Origin: Trochalopteron elliotii
Lineage: Eukaryota > Chordata > Aves > Passeriformes > Leiothrichidae
Length of the DNA: 64,000 bases
NCBI GenBank assembly: GCA_024734555.1
Contig: JANPWX010000358.1
Span: forward strand, 1,942,812 to 2,006,811
Reading direction: 5' to 3'
Of this stretch, positions 59,731-64,000 are shown piece by piece. The stretch's first letter is position 1. Each line of letters begins with the position of its first letter. The position numbers were made by a program, and so were the translations under genes. The notes beneath the pieces are model-generated. The model was given only the letters and a program-made list of their open reading frames with translations, was not told the DNA's origin and searched no databases.

Positions 59731-62667
59731 TCAGATTTATTCATGTCCTTCACTTTGATAGTAACCAGAGGCCTCCTTGTTAGGTGACACCAGGACACAA
59801 TTCAGGTGATAAATCTTTCCAAAGATCATGCCATGTAGGAAACATGGATGAAATCACACCTTGTTCTATGCTCTCTCTGTGCAGTCCTTCCATAGTACTT
59901 CAGCAAGTTTATAACTCCATCATGGTTCTTGTGCATGTTCAAAGCCTACAGCTCATACCATAAAACTCTCCGGTGCACTGTCACATGTTTGTTTCCTTAT
60001 TTCATGTGTTCAGAAATGAAAAAATCCAGCCACCTCAAACCTTTCACAAATTAATGAATAATAAATCTTAATTCCACAGACATGCCACACTTTCCCCAGA
60101 ATGAGAGCCAGATGAAGAAGGCTGTGGAGGAGGCTTGGCATGTGGTCCATGTGGCTGTGGGACACTGAGGTGAGGGCCATAGGTTCCTCCCAGGACAAGG
60201 TTACTTAACCATGTCCTTACAGCTTGGGAGGAGGAAGCAGAAAGCAGAAGGTTGCTGATCTAACTGAACTCACTTGGAGGTGTAATTATCCACCCTAAAA
60301 ATCTTTGCTTGCCCAAACTTGCTGTTTAATCCTTCATTCATTTTCTTTTCCTTCTGTCAAAGAATGCAGGAAGGACATTTTTGACAATACAGCAACCTGA
60401 GTCATCCCTACAATGAAGGAAACTCAAGTGGAGGAAGAGAGTGCAAGACGTTTTTGCTGGGTAAATCAATTCTATCTTCAGTTCAAACAACTGTGATTAA
60501 TTTGTGTGGGTCTAAAAAGGAAGGGAACCCACTCAGGGAGTGAGGAAGTGTCAAGATAATGCACATATCTGCCTTCAGAGTACTCTTGATGCTTAGAAAT
60601 GCTGCATAGACATGCAGTTATCTCTTCTCTTTGGTTTCTCTAAGGGATGCAGAGTCTACATTTCATCAATATTAGGACATTTCCATAAAAGAAGACTCTA
60701 AACAAAATGCAGCTGCTGTGTTTGACAAAGGTGTGTTTTAACTTTGAAATATTAGAGAAACAATTTAATTTGTCATCCAGAAGCCCACTGAGTTTGAAAG
60801 GAGTCAGAACACAAAACCATATGTCTTACTGCCTCTATTGTATGGAATAAAAGTGCCAATGGGTTAGAAACTTGCTTTAATTCGGGGAGAGAGAGGCAAC
60901 AAGAAGAACAAGATCAAGACAAGAAATCCCAGTGCAAAGGTCAAAAGTCCTGAACATGAGGGAATAAACCATTCCATTCAGAAGTACATTTTAAAAGGAG
61001 AAAAGACGCTAACAATCGGCCCCAAAACAATTTGAAATCAATAAGTATGTCAGACAAAGGACGGAATGGAAGTCATGCTGTTTTATATATTACATTAAAA
61101 CATCATAAAACATTAAAACAGCCAAAAAAAAAAAATCTTAAATTTTGATCCTTTTATACAACAATACAGAAATTGATTTTTTTTTTTTTTGGGTAAGGAA
61201 AGAAATAAGAGAAAGAAAAAAAATAAAACAAAACAAAGAAAAAAACCCACCAGCTGTTTCCTGGCCAAGGAAACCACAGGGGCTCTTACTCTGTACTACA
61301 GGAAATGGCCAGCTTCCCAGGGTAGTTTAAGTCCCCTGCAGCCTGCAGTGTCAGCAGAGATGGTCATTTACGAATCAGTGGGGTTTTGTTAGAAGTTTGT
61401 TTGTCTTTCAATGAAACCACCTGCCTCATGGCTGGATTGTTTGAGCTATAAATAGAGGAAAAGTGCATCAAATTCTTTCAGAATGAAACACAAAAATATG
61501 GGTAGTGGGAATGGAGAGAGGGAAAGTGCAGGTCGGCTTTTTGACACTGAGATGAAGATTGGGAAATACTCTGTTATTTTTTTATGCTGTAGAATGTGGA
61601 GTAAGCAAATTTCAAAAAAAGCATTCCTCACCCACCCCCTGTCAGGCCATGTTCAGATGATGGGAACTCTATAGAACCTGATCTCCTTCCTTTGCTGTCC
61701 TTCCTCCTTCCATATTAATGAGTTTGGACCCCTGAAGGGAAATTTTGTTGAGTCTGTTGAAAATGTAGGTATTTGAATTCTTACCCAGTCAATATGTTAC
61801 CGTCCCTGTAAAGTGCCCAATAGTGTTTTAAACTCCACAAAAAAAAATTCTTTGTTTTTTACCAAGACAATGAGTCCTTCTGGCCAATCCTGCTCTTTCT
61901 GCTTGTTTATTTAAACCAGAGTGCTGCTTTTCATTCATTTCACACTGCTTGCCTTTCAATATCACAGTGCCTTCTAGTTGAGTTTGTAATGCTGCCACTA
62001 AGGAGCCCTGCTCTAAGTCTTTCCATGGAAAGACAACAGGAAATGTTCACAGAATTCACACTCTTTTCCTATTGCAACATATCCTGGCAGATGTGTTAGT
62101 TACCACAGCAACAATTAAGACTAGATTTTTCCCTTTTTTTTTTTAAATAGTAAGATTTTTTTAATAATAAGGGAACATTTTCAGATAAATTTGTGTGTCA
62201 AATTTAAATTATGCAATATAAAGATCTTGATGATATGCTTTTGCTAATATCTAAAAGGGTATACGATAAGGTATTGGGCAATTTGGATGATCTGTACATT
62301 TTTTTTCCTCCCTCAGACTGGGGTTTACTTGACATTGGCGTGTTTCTGCTTATGTAAAGTTGGAGAACTGGAAAGGAAGCAGCCAATTCCTATATCCATA
62401 AATAACAAAAAAAATTAATTAACCCTTCAGTGTAATTACTCAGAGAATTTAAATGAGAGTCAGAAACTCAAGAGCTGTTCTCTGGGTTGGAAAGGTGAGC
62501 ATAACAATATAGAGAACATTAAATGTATCCCAAACTTCATCTCTCTGCACAACCATCTTTAGAAGTCTTCATGCTGGAAAGCTCTTGAACCACACATCAG
62601 CGACAACAAATGCAAATTTGGATCAGTGCACTGGTCTCTGTGAAGTTGCTGTATCACTGCAAGTGGG
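59731..62667. other. AT-rich noncoding DNA
   Basis: No gene recognised. A 14-base T run lies at 61177-61190, followed by an A/G-rich stretch to 61250 that drives Lys-rich frames. Confidence 0.5.
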
Positions 62668-63038
62668 AGAATCACAGAATCACAGAATCACTAGTTTGGA
62701 AGAGATCTTCAAGATTGAGTCCAACCCACTCCCAACACCTCAACTTGACCATGGCACCAACTGCCACATCCCGTCTTTCTTTAAACACATCCAGGGATGG
62801 TGACTCCACCACTTCCCTGGGCAGACCATACTGATACTTTATCACTCTTTCAGTAAAAAAACTTTTTCCTAACAGTCTAACCTGTATTTCCCTTGGCACA
62901 GCTCTTGCTCCTCGTGTCTTCTCATTCTGTCAGTTGCTGCCTGGAGAAAGAGACCAACCCTCACCTGACTACAACCATCTTTCAGGGGGTTGTAGAGAGT
63001 GATAAGGTCACCTCTGAGTCTCTTTTTCTCCAAGGTTG
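62668..63038 (-). mobile_element. CR1 3' end (3' UTR and end of ORF2)
   Basis: Begins with three decayed octamers (GAATCACAGAATCACAGAAT), then GAAGAGATCTTCAAGATTGA, AGTCCAACCCACTCCC, CATCCAGGGATGGTGACTCC, CCTGGGCAGACCATACTGA, AAAACTTTTTCCTAACAGTC, TAGAGAGTGATAAGGTCACC and CTCTTTTTCTCCAAGG. It ends abruptly where the CR1 ORF1-like region starts. Confidence 0.92.
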
Positions 63039-63431
63039 GGAGGAATTTTTATTACCTCCCCGAGTAGGGACCCAATTCCACTCCCCTTCATCCACCAGGT
63101 GTCCTCCTATTGCCTGGCAGTGAGAAATATGGGAGTCCTCTTGACTTGTGGTGGGCCTCCATAAAAGATGGAAGGGGAGAACTCCCCTAATCTATTTCAC
63201 TTTCCCAAATCCTCCTCAGTCTTTCAACTTCCTCCTTAAGCTCAGCCACAAGCAAAATGAGATCATTCACCTGTTCACACCACAGGCAGACTTCTGCAAC
63301 TCTCTCTGGTACCACTGATAAGCTCAAACACTCTGCACAGGAAGGGGTCTGGACAGACACATCCTTTTTGGAGGCTTCTATTTGGTTACATACACTTTAC
63401 TAACTGCTGTTTTTGATCTTGTAAAAACCAT
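63039..63431 (-). pseudogene. Broken 5' part of CR1 ORF1
   Basis: On the minus strand an ATG at 63431 starts MVFTRSKT. About 16 codons on, the reading shifts by one base and stays open for about 70 codons to a stop at 63187-63189. It holds a C-x-x-C pair (CLWC) followed by a heptad-like ELKEEVERLR stretch. Beyond the stop, other frames still carry a DEGEWNWVPTRGG-like tail to about 63045. This is the layout of avian CR1 ORF1, a nucleic-acid-binding protein with a Cys pair and coiled coil. The rest of ORF1 and nearly all of ORF2 are missing; the 3' part of CR1 (62668-63038) follows directly in the same orientation. At least one frameshift and one stop make it nonfunctional. Identity rests on my memory of family features. 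Confidence 0.7.
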
Positions 63432-63690
63432 TACTAACAAAAAAACCCCCAAACCAGCCAACCAACAGAAACACAGCAAACAATAAACTAAAACCACAAC
63501 TAGCAGGAGGTGCAACCTGCAACTCTGCCTGCTTGCCCTGCCTGCACAAACTGCCATGCCATGCCCTCAAGATCTGTGCCACACTCCTGTTTGCCCGGTC
63601 CTGTCTGCTCCCTAGCACCCTCTTTTAATCACCCCACCCTCACCAGAGGAAAGCTCCACCCTGAGCCTGTGTGGCTAATGAGAACAATTG
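63432..63690 (-). mobile_element. Probable CR1 5' UTR
   Basis: The GC-richer stretch upstream of the ORF1 start on the minus strand includes GGTGCTAGGGAGCAGACAGG and a TGCCTGCCCTG-rich block, and ends near 63690 where sequence turns AT-rich. It is placed as the 5' UTR because of its position before the ORF1 ATG; the outer edge is approximate. Confidence 0.5.
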
Positions 63691-63866
63691 AAAGGTAGTT
63701 GTAGTAAAAGTTATTGTTCTGGAAGGAAACAGTGGTGATCAATTAAGAAAGAATATTTGAAGAAGGAAAGAATGTGGGCTGAATCAAGAAACCAGGCATG
63801 GATGGAAGCCTTCTACAGGAATGAAAATACCAAGCTACTCCACTCAGGTCACAGATCATGAACTCA
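63691..63866. other. Unique noncoding spacer
   Basis: Purine-rich AT-rich sequence between two CR1 copies; nothing recognised. Confidence 0.5.
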
Positions 63867-63989
63867 AGTGTTCAAAAAATGTGTCAGAGTGGTGCTTAGG
63901 GAAATGGTTTAGTGCTGGATCTAGCAGTGTTTGGCTAATGTTTGGACTGATGATCTTAGAGGTGTTTTCCAACCTAAGTGGTTCTATGA
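63867..63989 (+). mobile_element. CR1 3' end fragment
   Basis: GTTCAAAAAATGTGTCAGAG, TGGTGCTTAGGGAAATGG, TTTAGTGCTGGATCTAGCAG, TTGGACTGATGATCTTAGAG and TTCCAACCTAAGTGGTTCTA. It is the same subfamily as 44752-44846 and faces the minus-strand CR1 to its left. Confidence 0.9.
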
Positions 63990-64000
63990 CAGACTTGAGT

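Noticed and set aside
1..64000. CRISPR arrays, bacterial operons, prophage or endogenous retrovirus
   Set aside because: No regularly spaced repeats, no gene packing, no LTR pair and no gag/pol-like frame seen.

Overview
This window looks like nuclear DNA of a songbird (passerine) with no recognisable protein-coding gene. The organism call rests on two things seen in the sequence. There are about a dozen fragments of the avian CR1 non-LTR retrotransposon carrying the typical 3' tip (tandem ATTCTATG / ATTCTGTG octamers after TTCCAACC). There is also one short SINE copy at 24522-24650 with a tRNA-Ile-like head and a CR1-like tail, the structure of TguSINE1, a SINE known from passerine birds. 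The DNA is AT-rich, short on CpG, full of homopolymer runs, and has no bacterial-style gene packing. The longest open frames are what chance allows and resemble no protein I know, so the window is probably a gene desert or the inside of a very large intron.

Layout: 1-7200 is mostly unique AT-rich sequence with a foldback repeat (4927-4986) and a tiny CR1 foldback (5731-5850). At 7201-8100 there is a CpG-enriched stretch with a possible exon (7201-7314) and nine GATA-factor motifs; it is one of two places that look most like a regulatory element. From 8862 to 24650 the sequence holds CR1 pieces, the SINE, a 78-bp polypyrimidine tract and several weak copies of old amniote repeats. The second island-like stretch, 29240-30310, has about 17 CpGs, a GC-box-like site and an E-box. 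From 36200 to 64000 CR1 copies of different ages recur on both strands.

Two structural events stand out. A segment of about 190 bp is present twice, at 53982-54176 and 58861-59047, at about 95% identity by eye, and the first copy sits inside a CR1 element and splits it. At 62668-63690 a minus-strand CR1 joins its 5' UTR and the start of ORF1 directly to its 3' end, with the rest of ORF1 and nearly all of ORF2 missing.

No genes act together here. What can be described is the retrotransposon record plus a few candidate regulatory islands. I did not find a new coding system; the most useful leads are the GATA/CpG island, the second CpG island, the duplicated segment inside CR1 and the internally deleted CR1.
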